NCBI GenBank assembly: GCA_964637835.1
Contig: CAZWYF010000002.1
Coordinates: 123,710-187,709 of the forward strand
DNA length: 64,000 nucleotides
Direction: 5' to 3'
From: Glo-17 sp964637835
GTDB lineage: Bacteria > Krumholzibacteriota > Krumholzibacteriia > LZORAL124-64-63
Positions 25,454-36,316 of the stretch are shown here, one piece after another (positions within the stretch are counted from its first letter, which is position 1; each line of letters starts with the position of its first letter). The translations under genes and the position numbers were made by a program. The notes under the pieces are model-generated. The model made no database searches and was not told the DNA's origin. It saw only the letters and a list, made by a program, of their open reading frames with translations.

Positions 25454-26137
25454 GTGGGCGAATTGCTGGCGGTGATCACGGTGGGCTGCGATGGGCGGCC
25501 GGCAGGGGCGGTGCGGCAGACCCTGGGTGGGACCTCGTTGCTGGAACGGGCGGTGGCCCGTGTGGCGGAGGTGTCCCCGGACCAGGTGGCCGTCTCGCTT
25601 CCCGATCCGGCGCTGGCGCAGGCGGCCCGCGAGGCCGGGGTGCCGGCCCTGGTCCGGGACGACGCGGGTGAACGCCTCGAGGACGCCGTCGATCACGCCC
25701 TGGCCGCCCATCCGGAACACGCCCGTGTCCTGACGATCGATCCGCTGCTGCCGTTGATCCGGCCAGGCCGGCTGGCGGCCGCCCTGACGCTGGCCACCCG
25801 TGAGAGCGCCGATTGCGTGTTCAGCTGCCATCGCGAGTCGGCCCTGCTCTGGCAGCGTTCGCCCATGGGTCTGGTTCCCTACTTCGATCCCGCCCGCCGG
25901 CCCGACCTGGGGGACATCGCCGACGACGTCCCGTGGCTCCGGGAGGATGGCGGCTTCTACCTGCTCAGCGTGGACGCCTTCCGGCGGGCGGGCACGCGGC
26001 ACACCGGCCGCATCGCTCCTCTGGAGACCGACGCGGCCGAGGCGGTGCTGGCGGCCGACGCGGCCGGCCTCGCCGTCTGCCGGGCCCTGATCGCGGAGGC
26101 GTCCCGCGCGGCGGCCGCCGCGGCGGCCGCCGGCTGA
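25454..26137 (+). CDS. Acylneuraminate cytidylyltransferase-like protein with degenerate signature
   Basis: A 227-aa protein with a GT-A-like nucleotidyltransferase pattern. LLAVITVGCDGRPAGAVRQT sits where CMP-sugar synthetases have IPARGGSK-(I/R)P-KN, and LGGTSLLERAVARV follows as in the family. Later the ENGAIYA-type strand appears as REDGGFYLLSVDAF, then ETDAAEAVLAAD resembles the DID/D motif. The lost Arg/Lys signature suggests changed substrate or lost activity. GTG at 25454 is preceded by GAGGCGAG. The C terminus is an Ala run. The 279-bp upstream gap holds no gene I can support. Confidence 0.5.
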   Translation: MGELLAVITVGCDGRPAGAVRQTLGGTSLLERAVARVAEVSPDQVAVSLPDPALAQAAREAGVPALVRDDAGERLEDAVDHALAAHPEHARVLTIDPLLPLIRPGRLAAALTLATRESADCVFSCHRESALLWQRSPMGLVPYFDPARRPDLGDIADDVPWLREDGGFYLLSVDAFRRAGTRHTGRIAPLETDAAEAVLAADAAGLAVCRALIAEASRAAAAAAAAG

Positions 26138-26143
26138 TCCACT

Positions 26144-26235
26144 CCTGGCCGCCCCTGGCCGCCCCTGGCCGCCACCGGTCGCGACCGGTCGCCATGCGGT
26201 CGCCAGCGGTCGCCAGCGGTCGCCAGCGGTCGCCA
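26144..26235. repeat. Intergenic 10-bp tandem repeats
   Basis: About nine copies of a decamer: three like TGGCCGCCCC, drifting to CCGGTCGCGA, then four near-identical AGCGGTCGCC. The array begins 6 bp after the previous stop and ends 11 bp before the -35 of the etfD promoter. One repeat per helical turn would place the units on one DNA face. Confidence 0.8.
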
Positions 26236-26245
26236 CACCTCGGCT

Positions 26246-26274
26246 TTGCCCTTCCTGCCGCTGCGGTGCATGAT
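26246..26274 (+). promoter_or_regulatory. Candidate promoter of etfD
   Basis: TTGCCC, 17 bp, CATGAT, directly followed by an AT-rich ATAG. Transcription would begin near 26281, leaving a leader of about 37 nt. Confidence 0.5.
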
Positions 26275-26317
26275 ATAGTGGACCGACCCACCTAGGACGC
26301 CCGCCCCGGAGGTCTTC

Positions 26318-28348
<2,031 letters not shown>

Positions 28349-28374
28349 TCGGCGCCGATCCGCGGGCGCTTCCG

Positions 28375-28404
28375 GGCGGCCGTTTCCAAGGGGGAGCGGC
28401 CGCC
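28375..28404 (+). terminator. Hairpin after etfD
   Basis: 8-bp stem GGCGGCCG with a 14-nt loop, then GTCGTTT, 27 bp after the stop. A 14-bp palindrome GATCGGCGCCGATC also covers the stop codon. Moderate support. Confidence 0.45.
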
Positions 28405-28409
28405 GTCGT

Positions 28410-28437
28410 TTGCCAAGTCACACGATTTGAGTAAGTT
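28410..28437 (+). promoter_or_regulatory. Candidate promoter of otsA
   Basis: TTGCCA, 16 bp, TAAGTT. The same -10 hexamer occurs in the better tRNA-Leu promoter of this window. Confidence 0.45.
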
Positions 28438-28504
28438 GTGTCGACTGAACGGCCCGCCATCGTCTCCCGGCGGGCCCGGTCTGGAATCGGAGGAGGTCTC
28501 GGTC

Positions 28505-30013
28505 ATGGCCGAAGGTGGTCGTCTGCTCATCGTGTCCAATCGGTTGCCGCTGGTGATGCAGCGTCAGGAATCCGGGTGGCAGGTGCGGCCCGGTTCGGGT
28601 GGACTGGTCACGGCCCTGGCGCCCGTGCTGCGTGATCGCGGTGGCGTCTGGGTCGGGTGGCCGGGAACCACCGATCCGCCGGACGCGGACCTGCGAGGAG
28701 CCATCTCCGGCGCCGTGGGGCAGCTCGGTTACGACCTGGTGCCCGTGTTCATGGACGCGGAGGAGAAGGAGCAGTTCTATCGCGTCTTCGCCAACGAGGT
28801 GCTCTGGCCGCTCTTCCACGACATGACCTCGCGCTGTCGCTTCGAGCCCGAGGCCTGGAACGTCTATTCCCGCATCAACGCCCGCTTCGCCGACACCGTC
28901 GCCGGCACCGTGCGCGAGAACGACTTCGTCTGGATCCACGACTACCACCTGATCCGTGCGGCGCGCGAGCTCCGCGAACGTGGCGTCCAGGAGCGCCTGG
29001 CGTTCTTCCTGCACATCCCCTTCCCGCCGGCCGACGTGTTCCTCAAGCTGCCCTGGCGCCGGCAGATCATCGAGGACCTGCTGGAGTTCGACCTGGTGGG
29101 TTTCCAGACCCAGCGCGACCGGCGCCACTTCGCGCGCTGCGTGAGCATCATGATGGGCGACGAGGTCTCCGTCCGCACCGCGGGCGGACGCACGGTGATC
29201 CGGCGCCGCGATCGCGATCGCCGGGTCCTGGCCGGCGCCTTCCCCATCAGCATCGACTACCGCGGTTTCGCCCGCGATGCCGCGGCCGAGACCGTGGCCG
29301 AGCGCGCCTGGTACCTGCACGAGAACTATCCGGAGCGGCAGATCATCCTGGGCGTCGATCGCCTCGACTACACCAAGGGGATCCCGGAGAAGCTCCGCGC
29401 CTTCGCTCATCTGCTGCGCGCGCATCCCGAGCTGTGCGAGAAGGTCTCGCTGGTGCAGGTGGTGGTGCCCAGCCGCTGGGAGATCCCGCATTACGACCGC
29501 CTCAAGCAGGAGATCGAGCGGCTCAGCGCCCGCATCAACGGCGAGTTCTCGCGACCTGGCTGGATCCCCGTGCACTACCTCTACCGCAGCCTCGAGCGGG
29601 AGGAACTGCTGGCGTATTATCGCACCGCCGAGCTGCTCATCGCCTCGCCCTGGAAGGATGGCATGAACCTGGTGGCCAAGGAGTACTGCGCCTGCCAGGT
29701 GGACCGCCAGGGCGTGCTGCTGCTCAGCGAGTTCGCCGGCGCGGCGGCGCAGATGCATCGCCAGGCGGTGCTGTTCAATCCCCACGACATCGTCGGCATG
29801 GCCGAGGCCATCCGACAGGCGCTGGCCATGCCGCAGGAGGAGCGCGCCCGCCGCATGGCCACGCTGCGGCGCGGCGTCCGCAAGCAGGACGTGTTCTGGT
29901 GGGTGGATACCTTCCTGCAGACCGCCCTGGAGCGTCGTCTGGCGGACTTCCCCACCGTGGACGAGTACTATCCCGGCACCGAGGATCTTGCGGCCGAGGC
30001 CGGGAACGCGTAA
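28505..30013 (+). CDS. otsA: Trehalose-6-phosphate synthase
   Basis: A 502-aa family GT20 enzyme joining UDP- (or ADP-/GDP-) glucose to glucose-6-phosphate. VSNRLPL, GSGGLVTAL, VGWPG, the active-site WIHDYHL, HIPFPP, GVDRLDYTKGI and SPWKDGMNLVAKEY are all present. ATG at 28505 follows GGAGGAGG. No otsB phosphatase is in the window, so either it is elsewhere or another phosphatase serves. Trehalose is a compatible solute and reserve; the nearby glycogen genes use a related donor. Confidence 0.95.
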   Translation: MAEGGRLLIVSNRLPLVMQRQESGWQVRPGSGGLVTALAPVLRDRGGVWVGWPGTTDPPDADLRGAISGAVGQLGYDLVPVFMDAEEKEQFYRVFANEVLWPLFHDMTSRCRFEPEAWNVYSRINARFADTVAGTVRENDFVWIHDYHLIRAARELRERGVQERLAFFLHIPFPPADVFLKLPWRRQIIEDLLEFDLVGFQTQRDRRHFARCVSIMMGDEVSVRTAGGRTVIRRRDRDRRVLAGAFPISIDYRGFARDAAAETVAERAWYLHENYPERQIILGVDRLDYTKGIPEKLRAFAHLLRAHPELCEKVSLVQVVVPSRWEIPHYDRLKQEIERLSARINGEFSRPGWIPVHYLYRSLEREELLAYYRTAELLIASPWKDGMNLVAKEYCACQVDRQGVLLLSEFAGAAAQMHRQAVLFNPHDIVGMAEAIRQALAMPQEERARRMATLRRGVRKQDVFWWVDTFLQTALERRLADFPTVDEYYPGTEDLAAEAGNA

Positions 30014-30070
30014 TACGTCGGGATGCCGCCGCCGGCGCGGCGCCCACCCCAGCGAAAGCGAGACGCCAGC

Positions 30071-31138
30071 ATGACCCGTGAGCGACCGGTCGACCTCACC
30101 CCGCGCCTGGAGCGGATCTTCGCCCGCGGACGGGAGTTCCTGGGCTGCGAGGTGCCCATCATGTGCGGCGCCATGACCTGGATCAGCGAGGCCAACCTGG
30201 TCTCGCGCATGAGCAACCTCGGCGCCTTCGGCAGCCTGGCCGCCGGCAACATGCCGCCGGATCTGTTCGAGGCCGAGGTGCGGAAGACCCAGGAGCTGAC
30301 CGACCGGCCGTTCGCCGCCAACCTGATCACCATCGCGCCCAATTACCTCGCCCACCTGGAGATCCTCTGCCAGGCGGGGCTCAGCCACATCGTGTTCGCC
30401 GGCTCCATCCCCCGCCGCACCGAGGTGCAGAAGGCCAGGGCGAGTGGCGCGAAGGTGATGTGCTTCGCGTCGAATCCCAGCATCGCTCGCCGCATGATCG
30501 ACTATGGCGCCGATGGTCTGATCCTCGAGGGCGCCGAGGCGGGTGGGCACATCGGCCACGTCTCGACGGCCGTCCTGCTACAGGACGTGCTCTTCGAGTA
30601 TGCCGATCGCGTGCCCGTCTTCGTCGCCGGCGGCATCGCCCACGGGGCCATGGTGGGGCACCTCGGCCTCATGGGAGCCGCGGGCGCCCAGATGGGGACC
30701 CGCTTCGTGGTGGCCGAGGAATGCCAGGCGCATCGGCGCTTCAAGGACGTCTTCATCAAGGCCCGCTCCCGCGAGGCCATCGCCACGCCCCAGTACAGCA
30801 GCAAGCTGCCGGTGGTGGCCGTCCGTGCGCTGAACAACCCGGCCATGGACCAGTTCGGCAAGCTGCAGCTCGAGCTGCTCGCGCGCCTCGAGCGCGGCGA
30901 GATCAACCGCCAGGACGCCCAGTACGAGGTGGAGAAATACTGGGTGGGCAGCCTGCGCGAGGGTGCCGTGGAGGGCAACGTGGAGCGCGGCTCGCTCATG
31001 GCGGGGCAGTCGGTGGGCCTGATCCGCAGGATCCAGCCCCTGCGCGAGATCCTCGAGGAACTGGTCCGCGACGCCGATCTCGCCGTGGCCGGCGCCCTGC
31101 AACGCATCGAGGGCGGCGCGGCCTCCAGCGCCGTCTGA
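30071..31138 (+). CDS. NAD(P)H-dependent flavin oxidoreductase (nitronate monooxygenase/FabK-like)
   Basis: A 355-aa TIM-barrel FMN enzyme. The N-terminal CEVPIMCGAMTWISEANLVS, the flavin/active-site motif GAEAGGHIGH, PVFVAGGI and QMGTRFVVAEEC match the 2-nitropropane-dioxygenase family, which includes nitronate monooxygenases and enoyl-ACP reductase FabK. The two cannot be separated here; absence of neighbouring fatty-acid genes makes FabK less likely. ATG at 30071 gives the proper N terminus. It follows otsA by 57 bp. Confidence 0.83.
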   Translation: MTRERPVDLTPRLERIFARGREFLGCEVPIMCGAMTWISEANLVSRMSNLGAFGSLAAGNMPPDLFEAEVRKTQELTDRPFAANLITIAPNYLAHLEILCQAGLSHIVFAGSIPRRTEVQKARASGAKVMCFASNPSIARRMIDYGADGLILEGAEAGGHIGHVSTAVLLQDVLFEYADRVPVFVAGGIAHGAMVGHLGLMGAAGAQMGTRFVVAEECQAHRRFKDVFIKARSREAIATPQYSSKLPVVAVRALNNPAMDQFGKLQLELLARLERGEINRQDAQYEVEKYWVGSLREGAVEGNVERGSLMAGQSVGLIRRIQPLREILEELVRDADLAVAGALQRIEGGAASSAV

Positions 31139-31223
31139 TCCGGTACGCTTCTTGATCTCCCCTGGGCGAACCCGCTCGTGGCGTGCACAACGCCCGTCCA
31201 GCCTCGCTCCGGGGAGCCGCTCC

Positions 31224-32264
31224 ATGCGCACCGTCTGCCGTTGCCTCGCCTTTTCCGCCCTGCCCGTGGCCTGCGCCCTGGCCTGCGCCCTGGCCGGCGC
31301 CCTGGTCTGCGCCCTGGCCGCCGGCCCGAGCCTGGCCGCGCCCGACCATTCCCTGGGCGCGNNNNNNNNNNNNNNNNNNNNNNNNNNNNNNNNNNNNNNN
31401 NNNNNNNNNNNNNNNNNNNNNNNNNNNNNNNNNNNNNNNNNNNNNNNNNNNNNNNNNNNNNGCGCCCTGGCCGCCGGCCCGAGCCTGGCCGCGCCCGACC
31501 ATTCCCTGGGCGCGCAGGCCGCCACCAACTACCTCCGCGCCGCGGCCGTCCCCCTGCAGGCCGGCGAGCTGCCGGAGGCGGCACGCATCCTCGAGGAGGG
31601 CCTGGACCGCTCGCCCGGCTCGCCGGAGATGCTCACCATGCTCGCCGAGGTCTACCGGGGGCTCGGTCGTCTCAACGACGCCGCCACGGCCGCCGAGGAG
31701 GCCCTGACCATGGAGCCCAGCTACGCGCCCGCGCACCTGCAGCTCGGCGACGTCTACCTCGAGCTCGGCTGGCTGGAATCCGCTGCCGAACGCTACCAGG
31801 CCGCCCTGGACGCCGACGACCAGGCCCCGGCCGCCCGCGAGCGGCTGGTGCGGTGCCTGGTGGCCGCCGGCCGCCTGCGCGAGGCCGAGCAGCGCTGCCG
31901 GGAGTTCCTCGCCGCGGAGGAGTCCGCACGCCTGTACGTGGCCCTGGCCGCGACGCTCGACGGCCAGCAGCAGGCTCAGGCGGCCCTGGCCAGCCTCGAC
32001 CGCGCCCTGGCCATGGAGCCCCGCTGTGCCGACGCCCACGCCGACCGCGCGGGGCTGCTCTGTCGCCTGGGGGAGTACCCCGAGGCCGTGGCCGCTTCCC
32101 GCGCCGCCCTGGCCATCGATGACGACCACGCCGCCGCGCACCGCTGGCTGGCGGTGGCCAGCGCCCAGCGGGAGGACTACATGGGCGCCTACAGCCACGC
32201 CGTGAAGGCCGAGCAGGCGGGCATGGACATGTCGGACGTCTGGTCGCTGTTGCAGCAGCGGTGA
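31224..32264 (+). CDS. Secreted TPR protein, interrupted by an assembly gap
   Basis: The signal peptide (RCLAFSALPVACALACALAG) contains 12-bp DNA repeats. After the gap, about seven TPR units follow (RAAAVPLQAGELPEAARILE to the QQR end). Such exported TPR proteins usually act as assembly scaffolds. A 53-bp segment is identical on both sides of the 100 N; if the copies are one overlap, the true protein is about 296 aa. ATG at 31224 is preceded by GGGGAG. The frame continues across the gap only if the N count is taken literally. It converges on etfA 16 bp away. Confidence 0.75.
   Translation: MRTVCRCLAFSALPVACALACALAGALVCALAAGPSLAAPDHSLGAXXXXXXXXXXXXXXXXXXXXXXXXXXXXXXXXXXALAAGPSLAAPDHSLGAQAATNYLRAAAVPLQAGELPEAARILEEGLDRSPGSPEMLTMLAEVYRGLGRLNDAATAAEEALTMEPSYAPAHLQLGDVYLELGWLESAAERYQAALDADDQAPAARERLVRCLVAAGRLREAEQRCREFLAAEESARLYVALAATLDGQQQAQAALASLDRALAMEPRCADAHADRAGLLCRLGEYPEAVAASRAALAIDDDHAAAHRWLAVASAQREDYMGAYSHAVKAEQAGMDMSDVWSLLQQR
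31362..31461. other. Assembly gap (100 N) with duplicated flanks
   Basis: 31309-31361 equals 31462-31514 exactly (53 bp). The simplest reading is two contigs whose ends overlap but were padded instead of merged; a true tandem duplication is possible. Confidence 0.9.
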
Positions 32265-32279
32265 GCTGCGACGTCGCCG

Positions 32280-33254
32280 TCAGCTCTTGCGAATCTCCTG
32301 GACGGCCTCGGTCAGGGTGGGCAGGACCTCGAAGAGGTCGCCCGCGATCCCGTAGTCGGCCACCTTGAAGATAGGCGCGTTGGCGTCCTTGTTGATCGCC
32401 ACGATGCACTTGCTCGAGCTCATGCCCGCCAGGTGCTGGATGGCGCCGGAGATGCCGCAGGCCACGTAGAGGTTGGGCGAGACCGTCTTGCCGGTCTGAC
32501 CCACCTGGTGGCTGTAATCGACCCAGCCGGCGTCCACGATGGCGCGGCTCGCCCCGGCGGCCGCCCCGAAGGCGTCGGCCAGCTTCTCGACCAGGACGTA
32601 GTTCTCCGGGCCCTTCAGGCCGCGGCCGCCGGAGACCACGATCTCCGCCTCGGTGAGCGACACGGCGCCGGCGGCGGCGGTCTCCTCGGCGGTGACCCGG
32701 GCCCCGGCCGCGCTGCCGTCCAGCGACGGGCTGAAGCTCGCGGTCTCGGCCGCGCCCCCGACCTCGGTGAGCGGGAAGGCGTTGGGCCGGATGCCGACGA
32801 TGGCCAGGTCCGACCGCGGCGCCACGTCGGCGTAGCACTTGCCGGCGAACACGGGGCGTCGGGCCACCAGGCCGTCCTCCCAGCGCAGCTCCACGGCGTC
32901 GCTGATGCAGGCGGCCTGCAGGCGGGCCGCCAGGCGCGGGGCCAGGTCCTTGCCCATGGCGGTGGCGCCGACCAGCAGGACGTCGGGCTTCTGCTCCTGG
33001 ACGAAGGCCGCCAGGGCCTGCGTCCACAGCTCGCTGTCGTACTTCTCGAACTCGGGCGCCTCGGCGGTGAAGACCTTGTGGGCGCCGTACTTGCCGGCCT
33101 GGGCGTCGACGTCGCAGCGGCCGGCGTGCAGGTGCACGCCCCAGACCTCGCCCCCCTGGGCCTCGACCAGGCTGCGGGCGGCGGCCAGCGACTGCCAGGC
33201 CACGGTCTTGATCTGGCCGGCGCGCTGCTCGATGAACACGGCGATATTGGGCAT
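32280..33254 (-). CDS. etfA: Electron transfer flavoprotein, alpha subunit
   Basis: A 324-aa subunit. The N-terminal domain is NIAVFIEQRAGQIK onward; the C-terminal FAD domain shows GRGLKGPENY, DAGWVDYSHQVGQTGK, and the signature ACGISGAIQHLAGMSSSKCI with INKDANAPIFKVADYGIAGD. ETF carries electrons from acyl-CoA and other flavin dehydrogenases to a membrane oxidoreductase, here probably the EtfD upstream. It follows etfB by 22 bp with a CCAGGAGG ribosome site. Confidence 0.96.
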   Translation of the reverse strand: MPNIAVFIEQRAGQIKTVAWQSLAAARSLVEAQGGEVWGVHLHAGRCDVDAQAGKYGAHKVFTAEAPEFEKYDSELWTQALAAFVQEQKPDVLLVGATAMGKDLAPRLAARLQAACISDAVELRWEDGLVARRPVFAGKCYADVAPRSDLAIVGIRPNAFPLTEVGGAAETASFSPSLDGSAAGARVTAEETAAAGAVSLTEAEIVVSGGRGLKGPENYVLVEKLADAFGAAAGASRAIVDAGWVDYSHQVGQTGKTVSPNLYVACGISGAIQHLAGMSSSKCIVAINKDANAPIFKVADYGIAGDLFEVLPTLTEAVQEIRKS

Positions 33255-33276
33255 GGCGTTCCTCCTGGGCGGCCGG

Positions 33277-34059
33277 TCAGATGACCTTGGCGTCCTCGTG
33301 CAGGGCGCGCGCCAGCTCGCGAGCGGCGGCGGCCGGGTCCTCGGCTTCGATCATCTTGCACTCGCCCCGCGGCGGCGGCGGCGCGTACTGCTTGACCTCG
33401 GTGAGCGCCTGCGGGGCCTCCAGACCCAGGCCGGCGCAGTCCAGCACCTCGACCGGCTTCATGCCGGCCTTCATGATGTTGGGCAGGCTGGGCAGGCGGG
33501 GCTCGTTCAGGCCCTTGCCGCAGGTCAGGGCGCAGGGCGTGGAGCTCTGCACCACCTCGACGCCGCCCTCGATCTCGCGGTGGGCGGTGAGCTGGCCGTC
33601 CGCGAGCTCCAGCTTGCCGATGTAGCCGACGTGGGGGATGCCCAGCAGCTCGGCGCACATCACGCCCACCTGGCTGGCGTCGTCGTCGATGGCCTTGATG
33701 CCGAAGAGCACCAGATCATACGACTCGCGCTTCAGCGCGGCCGCCAGCGCCTGGGCGGTGGCGAAGGGATCGCCGCTGCCGAGGGCGGGGTCGTCGATGA
33801 CGACGGCCTTGTCGCAGCCCACGGCCAGGCAGTCCTTCTTGAGCATCTCGCGCACGCCGGATCCGGGGCCGACGGTCACCACGGTGACCTCGCCCTCGCC
33901 GAGGCGTTCCTTGATCTGGACGGCCTCTTCCACGGCGAACTGGTCGTAGGGGTTGATGACCATGGTGAAGTTCGAGCGATCGAGCTCGGGCACCGGCCCG
34001 GACAGGTTGATCCGGGTCTCGGAATCGGGCACCTGCTTGACGCAGACCGCGATCTTCAT
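33277..34059 (-). CDS. etfB: Electron transfer flavoprotein, beta subunit
   Basis: A 260-aa subunit holding AMP (or a second FAD in bifurcating forms). KIAVCVKQVPDSETRI, MVINPYDQFAVEEAVQIKE, FGIKAIDDDASQVG and the LPSLPNIMKAG recognition loop are family marks. The stretch TVGPGSGVREMLKKDCLAVGCD is of the general type; I see no decisive bifurcation signature. ATG at 34059 follows AAGGAGGAGC, an excellent ribosome site; the longer in-frame extension is non-coding. Promoter and a GC-rich leader hairpin lie upstream. Confidence 0.96.
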   Translation of the reverse strand: MKIAVCVKQVPDSETRINLSGPVPELDRSNFTMVINPYDQFAVEEAVQIKERLGEGEVTVVTVGPGSGVREMLKKDCLAVGCDKAVVIDDPALGSGDPFATAQALAAALKRESYDLVLFGIKAIDDDASQVGVMCAELLGIPHVGYIGKLELADGQLTAHREIEGGVEVVQSSTPCALTCGKGLNEPRLPSLPNIMKAGMKPVEVLDCAGLGLEAPQALTEVKQYAPPPPRGECKMIEAEDPAAAARELARALHEDAKVI

Positions 34060-34107
34060 GGCTCCTCCTTGGGTCGAGCGCAGGGATCGAGGGGGCGGTG
34101 GAAACCA

Positions 34108-34131
34108 GCGGCGCCCCGGGCGGGGCGCCGC
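34108..34131 (-). promoter_or_regulatory. Leader hairpin of etfB
   Basis: A perfect 10-bp stem GCGGCGCCCC with a 4-nt loop lies about 10 nt into the predicted etfB transcript. There is no T run after it, so it is more likely a stability or regulatory structure than a terminator. Confidence 0.45.
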
Positions 34132-34147
34132 GAACCGTTCAGCGGGC

Positions 34148-34176
34148 ATGATAGAGCCGCCCTGCGGTGGCGTCAA
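34148..34176 (-). promoter_or_regulatory. Promoter of etfBA
   Basis: On the - strand: TTGACG, exactly 17 bp, TATCAT, about 90 bp upstream of the etfB start. One of the clearest promoters in the window. Confidence 0.7.
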
Positions 34177-34210
34177 TTCCGGCGCCGCGGGGGTGCCGCG
34201 GGCGGCCCGA

Positions 34211-36316
34211 TCACTTGACCAGGGCGATGCGCAGCACGTCGGCGCCCTGCGCGGCGCGCAGGCGCACCAGGTAGACGCCGGCGGCTGCGGGCTGGCCGGC
34301 CTGGTCGCGGCCGTCCCAGGCCAGGCGGTGCTCGCCGGCGGCCAGGTCGCCGTCGTGGAGCACGGCCACGCGCCGCCCCCGTGGGTCGAAGACCTCCACC
34401 CGCGCCGGACCGCCCCGCGCCAGGGACAGCGCCACCTCGGTGCGCGGGTTGAAGGGGTTGGGCGCCGCCCCGATGAGCCGCGCGCCGGTGGCGCGCACCA
34501 CGTCGGGCGCGCTGGTGGGCACCGGCTGCAGGCCGGTCTGGATCAGCGAGTAGGCCTGGGTGCCGGTGAGCGGCCCGGCGTGGCCGACGGTGACGCGGTA
34601 GAGGCCGGCGCCGGCGCCGGTGGCATCCACCTGCTCCACGTTGTCGCGGAAGTTCACGCCGGTGGTGGCCGCCAGGGCGGGGTTGGCCGGGTCGAGCACC
34701 CAGGGCAGGAACACCGTCGCGTCCTCCACCCGCTCGATGCGCAGCTCGAGGTCGTTGACCAGCACGGGGTCGGTGGGGTCGAGCGACCAGGCGGGCGGGT
34801 CGCCGGCGGGGTCGGTCCAGGCCACGGTGACCTTCAGCTTGCCGCTGCCGGCGTGGTACATGAGGTACTCATCGGTGGCGCCGGCGGTGAGCACGGCCTC
34901 GGTGATCCGGGCGCCGCCGTCGGCGTGGTCGGCCACCAGCAGGGCGGCTGCGGCGGTGTTCAGCAGACCCCAGCCGAACATGTAGTCCGGGCCCCAGCCC
35001 GGACCCGACTCGCTGGCGGTGTGCAGGGCCACGGCCTTCAGGGTGCTGGCCAGGGGCGCTGCACCCTGCAGGGCCTTGTACTGCTGCAGGATCAGGTTCA
35101 ACGACCCCGTGACGCTGGGCGCCGACATGCTGGTGCCCGAGAAGCTGCCGTACTCGTCGTCCGCGCCGGCGAGGGGGCTGTAGAGGGTCACGCCGTTGGC
35201 CACCAGGTCGGGCTTGATGCGGCCGTCGTCGGTGGGGCCCCAGCCGGTGAACGCGCTGGCCTGCACGTCCGCGGGCAGGCTCCAGCCGCCGGGCACGTCG
35301 TGCACCGCGCCCACGGTGAGGACGTTCTTGGAGTTGCCGCGATAGGGGATGGTGTCGAAGCCGTCGTCGCCGCCATCGGGATCGCGCGCGGTGGTGGACC
35401 AGACCCAGTCGCCGACGGCCTGGTCCCAGATGTAATGGCCCGCGCCGGCTCCAGGGCCGGCATCGTCGCGGTCGTTCCCCGCGCTCTTGACGATCAGGTA
35501 CCCGGGCGCCGCATGGGCGATGGCGTCCCAGTCGGCGCTGCCGGCGGAGTAGAACCCGAAGCCCGGATCCTCCGTCTCGCTGATCGCCGGGGTGCCGAAC
35601 CAGTACCAGGCGTCCTCGCCGCCGGCGCCGTGGTGCCAGCCGGCCGCCCAGCCGTAGCTGTGGTTGCTCAGGCGCAGGCCCGCCGCGGCGGCCGCCGCCA
35701 TCTCCGCCTCGTCCTGGTCCCAGAAGTAGGAATCCACCCGCCCGGCCAACGACATCCCGCGCGCGGCCGGATCGATCCCCGCCGCGATCATGGTGCCGGC
35801 CACGTGGGTGGCGTGGTCGATCACGTTGGTCTGCCCGTCGGCGATGGTCACGCGGCCGCCGAACTCCTGGTGCGTGATGCGCACCACCCCGCCGTCCCAG
35901 AGCGCCATCTCCCCGGCCGGCCCGTCGCCCGCCAGTTCCAGGCCGGTCCAGCCGCCGGGCCACACCGCGTCGGTGCTCACCGACGCCGCGGCGGCCACGT
36001 TGTGGGTGACCAGCACCAGGGGACGACCCCGCTCGCCGAGACCCACCAGGTCCACGCCCGGTGTCGCCAGCAGGCGGGCCATGGGGCCATGGTCCCGGGC
36101 GTGCAGCGCGGCCCAGGCCGCGCCGCGTTGCGCCGCCCACTCCGCGCGGGCGGTGGCGGCGAGGTGGTCCAGGCGCCCGGTGTCGGTGGTCGGCCGCTGG
36201 TCCGCGGGCCCGGCGGCCAGCGCGACGACCGTCAGGCCGACCGAGAGGCCGGCCGTCAGCCAGACCGACAGGCCGGCCGACAGGGCCACGGCGTGCGGGA
36301 GCTTGCGAGCAGGCAT
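34211..36316 (-). CDS. Secreted subtilisin-like serine protease with FlgD-like C-terminal domain
   Basis: A 701-aa S8 peptidase. Signal segment about 10-36; catalytic Asp141 (MALWDGGV), His168 (DHATHVAGT) and Ser396 (FSGTSMSAPS); oxyanion Asn in KSAGNDRDD. A beta-sandwich domain after the catalytic part (about 450-590) resembles the KP-43 type. The last 90 residues, from IGAAPNPFNPRTEV to GVYLVRLRA, are a FlgD-like Ig domain seen at the C termini of exported proteins in FCB and related phyla, often linked to export or cell-surface sorting. ATG at 36316 follows AGGAGG; the longer in-frame extension is shadow coding over glcD. Confidence 0.93.
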   Translation of the reverse strand: MPARKLPHAVALSAGLSVWLTAGLSVGLTVVALAAGPADQRPTTDTGRLDHLAATARAEWAAQRGAAWAALHARDHGPMARLLATPGVDLVGLGERGRPLVLVTHNVAAAASVSTDAVWPGGWTGLELAGDGPAGEMALWDGGVVRITHQEFGGRVTIADGQTNVIDHATHVAGTMIAAGIDPAARGMSLAGRVDSYFWDQDEAEMAAAAAAGLRLSNHSYGWAAGWHHGAGGEDAWYWFGTPAISETEDPGFGFYSAGSADWDAIAHAAPGYLIVKSAGNDRDDAGPGAGAGHYIWDQAVGDWVWSTTARDPDGGDDGFDTIPYRGNSKNVLTVGAVHDVPGGWSLPADVQASAFTGWGPTDDGRIKPDLVANGVTLYSPLAGADDEYGSFSGTSMSAPSVTGSLNLILQQYKALQGAAPLASTLKAVALHTASESGPGWGPDYMFGWGLLNTAAAALLVADHADGGARITEAVLTAGATDEYLMYHAGSGKLKVTVAWTDPAGDPPAWSLDPTDPVLVNDLELRIERVEDATVFLPWVLDPANPALAATTGVNFRDNVEQVDATGAGAGLYRVTVGHAGPLTGTQAYSLIQTGLQPVPTSAPDVVRATGARLIGAAPNPFNPRTEVALSLARGGPARVEVFDPRGRRVAVLHDGDLAAGEHRLAWDGRDQAGQPAAAGVYLVRLRAAQGADVLRIALVK

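Noticed and set aside
31309..31514. True tandem duplication in the TPR signal region
   Set aside because: The copies are exactly identical and separated by 100 N, as two other gaps here; an unmerged overlap is simpler.
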